This document shows, piece by piece, positions 1 through 5,060 of a DNA stretch of 5,536 nt. The DNA lies in NCBI GenBank assembly GCA_002471225.1, contig DKPO01000042.1, positions 1 through 5,536 on the forward strand, given 5' to 3'. How positions within the stretch are numbered: position 1 is the stretch's first letter; each line of letters starts with the position of its first letter. The position numbers were made by a program, and so were the translations under genes. This stretch comes from Porphyromonadaceae bacterium UBA7332. Its GTDB lineage: Bacteria > Bacteroidota > Bacteroidia > Bacteroidales > UBA7332. The notes under the pieces were generated by a model that saw nothing but the letters and a program-made list of their open reading frames with translations, did not search any database and was not told where the DNA came from.

Positions 1-400
1 ACAAGGAGTGCAGGAGTTTATGAGCGTACGCGCGAAGTGATTTTTTTTGTTTTTTACTCATTCAACTCCCGAACTTTTTGTGAAGAGCTCTTAGAAGAAA
101 ATAGACAAGGAGTACAGGAGTTTCAGAGCGTACGCCCGAAGTGATTTTTTTTGTTTTTTACTCTTTTAACTCCCGAACTCTTTGTGAATAAACTCTTAGA
201 AGAAAATAGACAAGGAGTACAGGAGTTTCAGCGCATACGCCCGAAGTAGGTCTTTTCTTACTCATTTAACTCCCGAACTCATTGTTAAATAGATTCTTAG
301 AAGAAATAGATAAGGAGTACATGGGTTTCAGAGCGTACGCCCGATGTATTTGGGCTTAACTCTTTAAGCACCCGAACTCTTTGTAGTAAAATCTTAAAAT
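1..400 (+). repeat. Left part of ~100-bp hairpin tandem repeat array
   Basis: This is a degenerate tandem array that is already in progress at base 1. Unit starts, taken at the AACTCCCGAACTC box, are 64, 168, 268 and 366, giving periods of 104, 100 and 98 bp. Bases 1-63 are the tail of an earlier unit. Each full unit reads: box AACTCCCGAACTCTTTGT, a variable A-rich stretch, CTCTTAGAAGAAAATAG, box ACAAGGAGTACAGGAGTT, a GCGTACGCCCGAAGT segment, then a T-rich spacer. The two 18-nt boxes are near-perfect inverted repeats (15 Watson-Crick pairs, one G-U, two mismatches), for example 168-185 with 210-227, leaving a 24-nt loop. The unit starting at 366 is truncated after about 35 bases, and the GxxExxY gene follows. 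No coding capacity is conserved across units, because the period is not a fixed multiple of three. The function is unknown. Confidence 0.93.
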
Positions 401-409
401 CTGATTATT

Positions 410-841
410 ATGGAAACATTAAAGTCCTTGAATCAATTATCCTCAATTATATTAAATTGTGCTTACCGTGTACATTCAACACTGGGGCCGGGTCTCTTTG
501 AAAGTGTTTATGAAGCAGCTTTAGCCTATGAATTAAAAGTTGCAGGATTTAATGTCGAACGGCAAAAGAGCCTTCCTGTGATATACAATGATGTGAAACT
601 GGATGAAGGTTTCAGAATTGATTTGTTGGTTGATGATAGAATAATTATTGAGCTTAAAGCTGTTAAAGATTTAGAGCCTATTCATAAAGCTCAGTTAATA
701 ACTTATTTGAAATTGGCGGATAAAGATGTTGGGTTATTGATTAACTTCAATACAGTTTCTCTTAAGGATGGGATCCTGAGGTGCTTCAAGAATAAAAAGG
801 TGATAACTGAAGATGAATATTATTCTACGGATCGTCTTTAA
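410..841 (+). CDS. GxxExxY family protein (PDDEXK_3 nuclease-like)
   Basis: This 143-residue protein matches the GxxExxY family (TIGR04256-like, PDDEXK_3 clan). The name motif is visible as G28-L-F-E31-S-V-Y34. The nuclease-like core follows: D71 in FRIDLLVDD, then E81-L-K83 in IIIELKAV, which fit the D...ExK metal-binding signature. After these comes Q95-L-I-T-Y99 (QxxxY), typical of the fold. The length is close to, or slightly above, the family's usual 120-130 residues, and nothing appears broken. The biochemical role of the family is not established; DNA or RNA cleavage is an inference from the fold. ATG 410 is the only sensible start, with no clear Shine-Dalgarno, as is usual in Bacteroidetes. 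The gene stands alone within a hairpin-repeat array, with repeats in the same orientation on both sides. A short inverted repeat (TATCTC 842-847 / GAGATA 853-858) follows the stop but lacks a T-tract, so it is not called a terminator. Confidence 0.9.
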   Translation: METLKSLNQLSSIILNCAYRVHSTLGPGLFESVYEAALAYELKVAGFNVERQKSLPVIYNDVKLDEGFRIDLLVDDRIIIELKAVKDLEPIHKAQLITYLKLADKDVGLLINFNTVSLKDGILRCFKNKKVITEDEYYSTDRL

Positions 842-865
842 TATCTCAATAGGAGATAGAAAATA

Positions 866-1609
866 AACTCCCGAACTCTTTGTGAAAGACTCTTTGAAGA
901 AAATAGACAAGGAGTACAGGAGTTTTAGAGCATACGCCCGAAGTAGGTCTTTTCTTCCTGATTAAACTCCCGGACTCTTTGTTAAAAAGACTCTTAGAAG
1001 AAAATAGAAAAGGAGTACAGGATTTTCAGCGCATACGCCCGAAAGTGTGTTTTTGGTTTTACTCTTTTAACTCCCGAACTCTTTGTGAAAGACTCTTAGA
1101 AGAAATAGGAAGGAGTATAGGAATTCCAGCGCATACGCCCGAAGTAGATCTTTTCTTACTCTTTTAACTCCCGAACTCTTTGTTGAAAAGACTCTTAGAA
1201 GAAAATAGACAAGGAGTACAGGAGTTTTAGAGCATACGCCCGAAGTAGGTCTTTTCTTATTCTTTTAACTCCCGAACTCTTTGTGAAAGACTCTTAGAAG
1301 ATAATAGACAAGGAGTATAGGAATTCCAGCGCATACGCCCGAAGTAGGTCTTTTCTTACTCATTTAACTCCCGAACTCTTTGTGAAGAAACTCTTAGAAG
1401 AAAATAGACAAGGAGTGCAGGAGTTTCAGCGCATACGCCCGAAGTAGATCTTTTCTTACTCATTTAACTCCCGAACTCTTTGTGAAGAACTCTTAGAAGA
1501 AAATAGACAAGTCGTACAGGTGTTTCAGAGCATACGCGCGAAGTGATTTTTTGTTTTTTACTCTTTTAACTCCCGAACTCTTTGTGAAAAATACTCTTAG
1601 AAGGAAGAC
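866..1609 (+). repeat. Right part of ~100-bp hairpin tandem repeat array
   Basis: The array resumes 24 bp after the nuclease stop codon, exactly at a unit start. Units begin at 866, 965, 1069, 1166, 1267, 1366, 1466 and 1568 (periods 99, 104, 97, 101, 99, 100 and 102). The last is a partial copy that ends in CTCTTAGAAGGAAGACC at about 1609. Seven complete units keep the AACTCCCGAACTCTTTGT box and its inverted partner. Substitutions occur: in 1069 and 1267 the partner reads GGAGTATAGGAATT, and in 1466 it reads AAGTCGTACAGGTGTT. The spacer comes in two classes: AGGTCTTTTCTTACTC-like (866, 1069, 1166, 1267, 1366) and a longer T-rich one (1466, degenerate in 965). The array ends within a copy, again inside the hairpin loop. 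Confidence 0.93.
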
Positions 1610-1653
1610 CAACAATGAACATTGAACAATGAACGAATCCGCAAATACCCAAA

Positions 1654-2124
1654 TCACCGCCTCAGCAAATAAACGAACAAGCAAATCAACAAAAACAGGG
1701 AAAGCCATTTTAGGGCGGCATTTCCCGATTCCTTCTTTTGCATCACTTCGGTGTTTTCCTGAGAGTGATTGCAAACCGTATCTGATCGGATGCGAATCGT
1801 GTCGCGCCGACTCTCTATCTCAATCAACCCATCGGGACGTTTCTTTACTGTGAGTCCCCCTTTATCCGTTTCTTTCGGCTTCGTCAACGTTGAAGCCCGG
1901 GGCATATTCTCCAGAGCTGACAGATCCACAAGCAGGCGCTCTGATTCAGGCAGGAGGATCACCTCTTGTCCGATCCGCTCCGTTTGGAGGGAGCGTTCCT
2001 TCCATTCCATCTGTTTCATTGAACGGCAACTTATTGCGCAAAGGGCAACGGTTCCTGTAAATGCAACGGTTAACCTCCTCAAAGGCTCTTTCAAGCCTGA
2101 AAATCTTGCGACGTAATTCTCCAT
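1654..2124 (-). CDS. Hypothetical protein with C-terminal membrane segment, possible lipoprotein (spanin-like position)
   Basis: A 156-residue protein that I cannot assign to a named family. The N-terminus has a basic stretch (K12, R16, R17) and then a hydrophobic segment at about residues 18-32 ending in ALCAISC. This could be a weak lipobox with C33 as the lipidated cysteine, although Ala at -3 is not ideal. The middle is hydrophilic and charged, with a GGLTVKKRPDG stretch and an RRDTIRIRSDTV repeat-like segment. Residues about 140-154 form a strongly hydrophobic helix followed by a terminal RR. Asp-Thr/Asp-Ser-rich membrane proteins of this build occur beside phage-like genes in Bacteroides (recalled, unverified). 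The first 179 bp overlap the upstream gene in another frame, as in Rz/Rz1-type pairs. However, a C-terminal membrane helix is not a feature of a classical outer-membrane spanin. The opposite-strand ORFs here look like shadows. Confidence 0.6.
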   Translation of the reverse strand: MENYVARFSGLKEPLRRLTVAFTGTVALCAISCRSMKQMEWKERSLQTERIGQEVILLPESERLLVDLSALENMPRASTLTKPKETDKGGLTVKKRPDGLIEIESRRDTIRIRSDTVCNHSQENTEVMQKKESGNAALKWLSLFLLICLFVYLLRR

Positions 2125-2293
2125 GTTCTACGCTTTGTTTTTTGATTAATACTTTTAAATCTTCGTAAAGCTCCCGATAGACTGAGTGCTCTTCCCGTAT
2201 ATCCTTCAGGCGTTCGCGTCGCCGGTTTACTAACCATGTCAGCAATGAAGCTATAAAGCCAGAGGGTAGTAAATACATCCAGATTTCTTTCAT
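1946..2293 (-). CDS. Small membrane-anchored coiled-coil protein, phage-like
   Basis: A 115-residue protein. Residues 4-22 (IWMYLLPSGFIASLLTWLV) form one membrane helix. It is followed by NRRRERLK and a long charged helix, about 26-76, with heptad-like leucines (likely coiled coil). Next comes a C77-IYRN-R-C83-P motif, CxxxxxCP. The last 25 residues are rich in Gly, Pro and Asp and may be shaped by the overlap with the downstream gene (1946-2124), which reads another frame. Layout and context resemble holin or inner-membrane-spanin candidates of Bacteroides prophages. The basic cluster just after the helix predicts, by the positive-inside rule, that the coiled coil is cytoplasmic, which argues against a true i-spanin. 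It is co-directional with the HU-lysozyme pair but 741 bp downstream, so a shared transcript is uncertain. ATG 2293 follows an A-rich tract with no Shine-Dalgarno. Confidence 0.65.
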   Translation of the reverse strand: MKEIWMYLLPSGFIASLLTWLVNRRRERLKDIREEHSVYRELYEDLKVLIKKQSVEHGELRRKIFRLERAFEEVNRCIYRNRCPLRNKLPFNETDGMEGTLPPNGADRTRGDPPA

Positions 2294-2336
2294 TCTTTTT
2301 TTTGTTTAGTTGTTTAGTCGTTTATTCGTTTAGTTG

Positions 2337-2454
2337 AGAAGATCGCAACAAGCTGCTTTTGTTTTTACGCCTAAACGTCTCAACGCCTCAACAAGAAAGC
2401 AAAGCTTTCGCTCAACGTCTAAACAGCAGAAGATCGCAGCAAGCTGCTTTTGTT
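2337..2454. repeat. 27-bp direct repeat pair with internal palindrome
   Basis: Bases 2337-2363 and 2428-2454 are identical except for one position (GCAACAAGCTGC versus GCAGCAAGCTGC). Both begin AGAAGATCGCA and end GCTTTTGTT, and their starts are 91 bp apart. The second copy contains the perfect inverted repeat GCAGC-AA-GCTGC. The DNA between the copies carries further CTCAACG/CTAAACG variants. No function is evident; these may be remnants of a larger duplication or of a small mobile repeat. Confidence 0.75.
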
Positions 2455-2761
2455 CGTTCAATCAAATACACGGTCTCACGCAGATTAGGAATACAAAATA
2501 ACCTCACCACAATTAAGTCAAGAAATCTCTCTTCAGAGCCCTTTATCAAGTGCTCCACTTTTAAAATCCTGTAGCTTTCCCTTGCCTCGTTCTAATAAAC
2601 GAGTCAGACTCAATCTCCTGTATTTCAAAAGTCAGAGAGTTCTTAACTGATTATCACAATTATCCCAATTCTTGTATACCTGGATTTTTATAAAATAGAG
2701 AAAATTGATTAAATCAGGTTATTGGTTGAATGATTGATTTATGAGAAGACGAGTCCATAGC

Positions 2762-2839
2762 GTTTGCAAAACGATATGAGTGAGGATTCGCAATGGATCA
2801 ATCATAGATTTGTTTGCAAAACAGATCGCCGGATCAATC
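2762..2839. repeat. Two copies of GTTTGCAAAAC ... GGATCAATC
   Basis: GTTTGCAAAAC occurs at 2762-2772 and 2812-2822, and each is followed by GGATCAATC (2795-2803 and 2831-2839). This gives a loose 50-bp duplication with a shortened second copy. ATGATTGAT at 2730-2738 is the inverted partner of ATCAATCAT at 2797-2805. These could be protein-binding sites or decayed repeats; the sequence alone does not decide. Confidence 0.5.
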
Positions 2840-2973
2840 CATAACCTTCATTGAGGTGAGTCGGTTTTCAATCAGCGTCAATTTGTGAAATCTATTAAAA
2901 TCTGTGTGAGAGATGCCTTTTGTTCGTTTTAATTCCATTGCCATACGATGGTGCACCACGGGCGGATTCGTTC

Positions 2974-3002
2974 AATTATAAATTATAAATTATACCCCCC
3001 CC
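2974..3002. repeat. AATTATA x3 simple repeat plus C8 homopolymer
   Basis: Three perfect AATTATA heptamers (2974-2994) run directly into eight C residues (2995-3002). The tract lies about 33 bp beyond the lysozyme stop codon. Such tracts are prone to length change, but no promoter or reading frame is seen that would make this one a switch. Confidence 0.8.
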
Positions 3003-3034
3003 TCTCTTACCTCCTGTGAAAAATCTTCTTCTCA

Positions 3035-3469
3035 TCACTTCTCCGCATACAGTTTCGCTTCCGCTTTTCTTCTTCTTTCCAATCCAGCCGATACAGTACC
3101 TTTCACATACACCCAACGCATAAACTCTTTCTCTATATCGGGATTATCCGGATTGCGATTAACCAGTCGCAGCAGCGTGGATTTACGCAAAGCATTGACT
3201 CCGATATTGAATCCTAATGACACCAGTGCATCCAGCTGGCATTGGCGAACAGGTTGTCTGATTTCGCTGCGCAACATCGTGAGCACTTCGTTTGCATCCA
3301 GCAGTAATAACTCAGTGGCACGGGCTTGCGTTATTCGCAAGCCCTCCACAACTTCAGTTCCCGTGTGTCCGTAGCCAATCGTCCATCGTCCTGCACTGCA
3401 GCGATATGCCGTAAGGCGGCACCCCTCGAACGTTTGGATCAGCTCCAGACCCTTGTCAGATATTTTCAT
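3035..3469 (-). CDS. GH24 family lysozyme (phage endolysin type)
   Basis: Glycoside hydrolase family 24 muramidase, hydrolysing the MurNAc-GlcNAc beta-1,4 bond of peptidoglycan. Counting from ATG 3469 (144 aa), the catalytic block is F14-E15-G-C-R-L-T-A-Y, then C24-S-A-G-R-W-T30-I-G-Y-G-H. E15, C24 and T30 have the same spacing as E11, D20 and T26 of T4 lysozyme, so the Asp is replaced by Cys. Cys at this site is compatible with activity in T4 lysozyme and is seen in natural relatives. The later LDALVSLGFNIG segment and the GLERRRKAEAKLY end are typical of the family, and the protein is full length. No signal peptide or SAR anchor is visible, so export would need a partner or cell lysis. GTG 3475 would add two residues; ATG is preferred. 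The gene starts 18 bp after the HU stop codon, so the two are very likely one operon. Confidence 0.93.
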   Translation of the reverse strand: MKISDKGLELIQTFEGCRLTAYRCSAGRWTIGYGHTGTEVVEGLRITQARATELLLLDANEVLTMLRSEIRQPVRQCQLDALVSLGFNIGVNALRKSTLLRLVNRNPDNPDIEKEFMRWVYVKGTVSAGLERRRKAEAKLYAEK

Positions 3470-3487
3470 AATCACGATTTAAAAAAG

Positions 3488-3922
3488 TTATTCACCCTGG
3501 CCCGGATTACCCGTATCACCTCCCGACGAACCAACAGAACGCGGAACCCGCTCCAGTGAAGTTCTTTTCACACGATCCAGAAGCTCTTTGTCCGGAAGGA
3601 AACGGATATTCGGTTTGCGTATCAGATGCACCCCGAATTCTTCCTGCGTGTCGGCTCCGATGCCGTTCAGTGTCACGCGCAAACTTCCGAGTCCTTGTAA
3701 TTTAACCGAATAGCCCTCCGATAAGAGTAACTGCAACTGAGTGGAAAGAGCAGTGAGTACCAAGAGTGTATCTGCTTTACTAGCAGTGCTTGATTCCGAT
3801 ATTCGTTCTGCCAGTCCGTCCAATCCCATCGAACCACGTTTTACTGCACTTGCATAAAATTTCTTTGGAGCCTCACGATCCTGTGGGTTTGCTCGCTCAA
3901 CTACACAATACTTAATTGCCAT
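3488..3922 (-). CDS. HU-related DNA-binding protein, Bacteroidetes long form
   Basis: A 144-residue member of the HU/IHF-related group found in Bacteroidetes (HU_rel type). It differs from classical 90-residue HU by an N-terminal extension (MAIKYCVVERANPQDREAPKKFYA). The HU-like signature is at 70-87, GYSVKLQGLGSLRVTLNG, where canonical HU has the V-x-L-x-G-F-G-x-F turn. Next comes a shortened arm region, and then IRFLPDKELLDRV, matching the usual F-x-P-x-x-x-L close. The tail from about residue 128 (SVGSSGGDTGNPGQGE) is Gly/Ser-rich and probably disordered. The protein probably bends or compacts DNA in the cytoplasm; a specific target is not known. It is first of the HU-lysozyme pair. A palindrome and promoter-like boxes lie 40-75 bp upstream of ATG 3922. 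HU-like genes in front of a cell-wall hydrolase recur in Bacteroides accessory clusters (recalled). Confidence 0.92.
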   Translation of the reverse strand: MAIKYCVVERANPQDREAPKKFYASAVKRGSMGLDGLAERISESSTASKADTLLVLTALSTQLQLLLSEGYSVKLQGLGSLRVTLNGIGADTQEEFGVHLIRKPNIRFLPDKELLDRVKRTSLERVPRSVGSSGGDTGNPGQGE

Positions 3923-3961
3923 AATCTTTAGTTTTTAATAATTAGAAATAAGAAGCTGAAT

Positions 3962-3997
3962 GAAAAATAGGAAGCGTTATCAGTGATAATCTCAAAA
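3962..3997 (-). promoter_or_regulatory. Candidate promoter with palindromic operator for the HU-lysozyme genes
   Basis: TTATCA-G-TGATAA (3977-3989) is a perfect 6+1+6 palindrome. On the minus strand it lies between a TTTG (within CTCAAAA, 3991-3997 on plus) and TATTTTTC (GAAAAATA, 3962-3969 on plus). These approximate the Bacteroides -33 TTTG and -7 TAnnTTTG boxes, but the 23-bp spacing is longer than the usual 19-21 and the -7 box has one mismatch. A repressor bound at the palindrome would block this promoter. The palindrome is seen; the promoter is inferred. Confidence 0.35.
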
Positions 3998-4020
3998 TTC
4001 AAAGCAGCCTGTAAGGTTGA

Positions 4021-4203
4021 TCATCCTTGTTTGCCAAAGGTATGACGGAGTAAAAAGTCAATTGACCATAAGGGATCATAAGGAACTTTAGTTGCTTTTT
4101 TTAACACAAATAGATGAGGATGTACGTATTTCCTGACGGATATACGCTGGAATTGGGAGACTGGATTTATTTTTTTAGTTATTTTACATGGAATCTTGCT
4201 CAT
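4021..4203 (-). CDS. Possible small ORF, 60 aa, unrecognised
   Basis: An ATG-started 60-codon frame, beginning MSKIPCKITKK and ending FLLRHTFGKQG. It is basic, with no membrane segment or recognised motif. Composition and codon choice look protein-like (single Trp, no rare-codon run, ending PYDPLWSIDF...), and it would precede HU on the same strand with a 98-bp gap. Against it: no ribosome-binding signal is visible, the start is only 19 bp from the divergent gene at 4223, and it covers one of the TACGTATTTC motifs that otherwise lie in noncoding DNA. A TTG start at 4242 would add 13 hydrophobic residues and overlap the divergent gene. It could equally be part of a control region. Confidence 0.35.
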   Translation of the reverse strand: MSKIPCKITKKINPVSQFQRISVRKYVHPHLFVLKKATKVPYDPLWSIDFLLRHTFGKQG

Positions 4204-4222
4204 GGACGCAATTAGATAGAAG

Positions 4223-4693
4223 ATGAGTAAAAATAAAATCAAAACAGCATTAGATGCATTTCATGCGTTGAGTCAAGATGAGAAAAAGGAGTTTTTTAGT
4301 TTAGTTTCATACAGGCAGCATGAGGAATCTTTTGAAAATGAGTGTGTAATCTATTTGAAGAAAAGACAGAAGATGGACAAAATTGTCTTGAATACTATCG
4401 CAGTAGTGATTTGCGAAGATCGGAAAATGAAGCTTATAGACCTGGGAAATGCCGTGTCAGGAATATACTCTACGAACATCAGTCATATAAAAACAAAGAT
4501 CCTGGAAACGGAAATGGCCGATTCCTTTTTTTTCCACAGAACTTTTCTGATGAGTTTACGGATATTTCAGCATGTCCCTTCATCTCTCCTTACTACGCTG
4601 AAAACAGGCGAAGTTTTACTGAGTTTCGGAGTGTATGTCTCTAGCGCAAAAGCACGTGAGATTCGTGATTTTGTGTTGGAAAGCAGACAATAA
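4223..4693 (+). CDS. Hypothetical protein, 156 aa, unrecognised
   Basis: I do not recognise a family. The protein is soluble and basic-to-neutral, with no signal peptide. Residues 1-28 form a predicted helical segment (ALDAFHALSQDEKKEFFSLV) like those in many small Bacteroidetes regulators or phage proteins. The middle holds a short hydrophobic stretch (KIVLNTIAVVICEDR, about 52-66) and a region that could be a winged-helix-like fold (MKLIDLGNAVSGIYSTNISHIKTKI), though no motif proves it. The C-terminus reads LKTGEVLLSFGVYVSSAKAREIRDFVLESRQ. ATG 4223 is preceded by a purine-rich AGATAGAAG. It is transcribed away from the HU-lysozyme pair and toward the DUF4248 gene, and is more AT-rich than the HU gene, suggesting separate acquisition. 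A regulator of the neighbouring genes is one possible role, on position alone. Confidence 0.75.
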   Translation: MSKNKIKTALDAFHALSQDEKKEFFSLVSYRQHEESFENECVIYLKKRQKMDKIVLNTIAVVICEDRKMKLIDLGNAVSGIYSTNISHIKTKILETEMADSFFFHRTFLMSLRIFQHVPSSLLTTLKTGEVLLSFGVYVSSAKAREIRDFVLESRQ

Positions 4694-4781
4694 TTCAGTT
4701 TTAAATTTGGATAAATAAACAAATATTCATACAAAATTTAGCAAGAATGGTGATTATTCAGACAAAAAAGTGAACCAAGGG

Positions 4782-4813
4782 CTTGTTTTTGGATTTGTCG
4801 CGTTGTATATTTA
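4782..4813 (+). promoter_or_regulatory. Candidate Bacteroides-type promoter
   Basis: CTTG (4782-4785), 20 bp, then TATATTTA (4806-4813) approximates TTTG/19-21/TAnnTTTG, with one mismatch in each box. If real it would start a transcript near 4820, with a leader of roughly 300 nt before the DUF4248 start that contains all the downstream hairpins. It overlaps the TTTGTCG/CGACAAA inverted repeat. Confidence 0.3.
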
Positions 4814-4866
4814 AAACGACAAAACAGAATATTTCACAAAAAAAGAATATAGATTAATGAATGTCT

Positions 4867-4931
4867 GTGAGCAAGATTTTCGCTCACTTCACAGTAATAC
4901 ATATCTGTATTACTGCTTCTTACAGGCAGTA
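4867..4931 (+). repeat. Cluster of hairpins, two of them mutually exclusive
   Basis: GTGAGC (4867-4872) pairs with GCTCAC (4882-4887). CAGTAATACA (4892-4901) pairs perfectly with TGTATTACTG (4906-4915) across a 4-base loop. TACTGC (4911-4916), which includes most of that right arm's end, can instead pair with GCAGTA (4926-4931). The last two stems share bases 4911-4915, so only one can form at a time. No T-tract follows, so a simple terminator is not indicated. Confidence 0.75.
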
Positions 4932-4958
4932 TGTGATTAATTATTTTAATGGTAAAAT

Positions 4959-4994
4959 GAAGTGCGTATTTCTATGCTGCGAAATACGTACTTC
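4959..4994. repeat. 14-bp inverted repeat containing TACGTATTTC-type sites
   Basis: GAAGTGCGTATTTC (4959-4972) and GAAATACGTACTTC (4981-4994) are inverted partners with one difference, which pairs as G-U in RNA, around the 8-base centre TATGCTGC. In RNA this gives a strong stem-loop; in DNA it presents two back-to-back copies of the recurring decamer. No T-tract follows. Confidence 0.85.
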
Positions 4995-5025
4995 GATTAA
5001 ATGAAATGCCTGTTTTAATTTTATT

Positions 5026-5060
5026 AAATACGTATTTTCCGGTATAGATATACGTATTTC
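5026..5060. promoter_or_regulatory. TACGTATTTC motif pair upstream of DUF4248 gene
   Basis: AAATACGTATTT (5026-5037) is a perfect 12-bp palindrome. TACGTATTTC follows at 5051-5060, and AAATACGTAT/ATACGTATTT also form a 10-bp inverted repeat over this span. With the two copies at 4959-4994 they make four sites in about 100 bp, ending 64 bp before the ATG at 5124. They are likely binding sites for a dimeric regulator or initiator; which protein binds is unknown. Confidence 0.55.

Larger units (their letters stand above)
2294..3034. other. 741-bp stretch without a convincing gene
   Basis: This lies between the lysozyme stop and the small membrane-protein gene. Visible contents are: GTTTAGT-like short repeats at 2302-2336, a 27-bp direct repeat (2337/2428), a small hairpin CTCGTT/AACGAG near 2587-2605, paired GTTTGCAAAAC and GGATCAATC motifs (2762-2839), and an AATTATA triplet followed by a C8 tract (2974-3002). 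An AGGAGGTAA string on the minus strand just after the lysozyme stop (about 3007-3015) has no start codon near it, so it could be the relic of a lost small gene. The best small ORF is 36 codons (2834-2944, minus), which I do not consider supported. Confidence 0.6.

Noticed and set aside
842..858. Terminator after the GxxExxY gene
   Set aside because: A 6-bp stem (TATCTC/GAGATA) is present but no T-tract follows.
979..1167. 62-codon plus-strand ORF
   Set aside because: It is a translation across two repeat units whose period changes frame from unit to unit; no unit-level reading frame is conserved.
1..1609. CRISPR array
   Set aside because: Units of about 100 bp are similar along their full length; there are no short identical repeats separated by unique spacers, and no cas genes.
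1493..1774. 93-codon minus-strand ORF
   Set aside because: It runs from the opposite frame of the membrane-protein gene into the repeat array; its hydrophobic part mirrors another frame of the real gene.
1629..2116. Plus-strand ORFs at 1629-1853 and 1769-2116
   Set aside because: They are antisense to the two minus-strand membrane proteins, which have coherent membrane helices, a coiled coil and charge patterns; the plus frames are Ser/Arg-rich shadows.
2359..2574. 71-codon plus-strand ORF in the gene-free stretch
   Set aside because: It spans the 27-bp direct repeat, has Ser/Arg/Gln-rich low-information content, and shows no motif or ribosome site.
2834..2944. 36-codon minus-strand ORF starting MAMELKRTKG
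   Set aside because: It is short, with no motif, and covers repeated intergenic motifs; considered as a possible small protein after the lysozyme but not supportable.
2294..3034. tRNA gene or tRNA-derived attachment site
   Set aside because: No cloverleaf or T-arm-like GGTTCGAATCC sequence could be found on either strand.
3153..3559. Plus-strand ORFs at 3153-3374 and 3326-3559
   Set aside because: They are antisense to the clear lysozyme and HU genes.
4342..4644. 100-codon plus-strand ORF in another frame of the 156-aa gene
   Set aside because: It lies wholly inside the longer ATG-started gene and lacks its own start signals.
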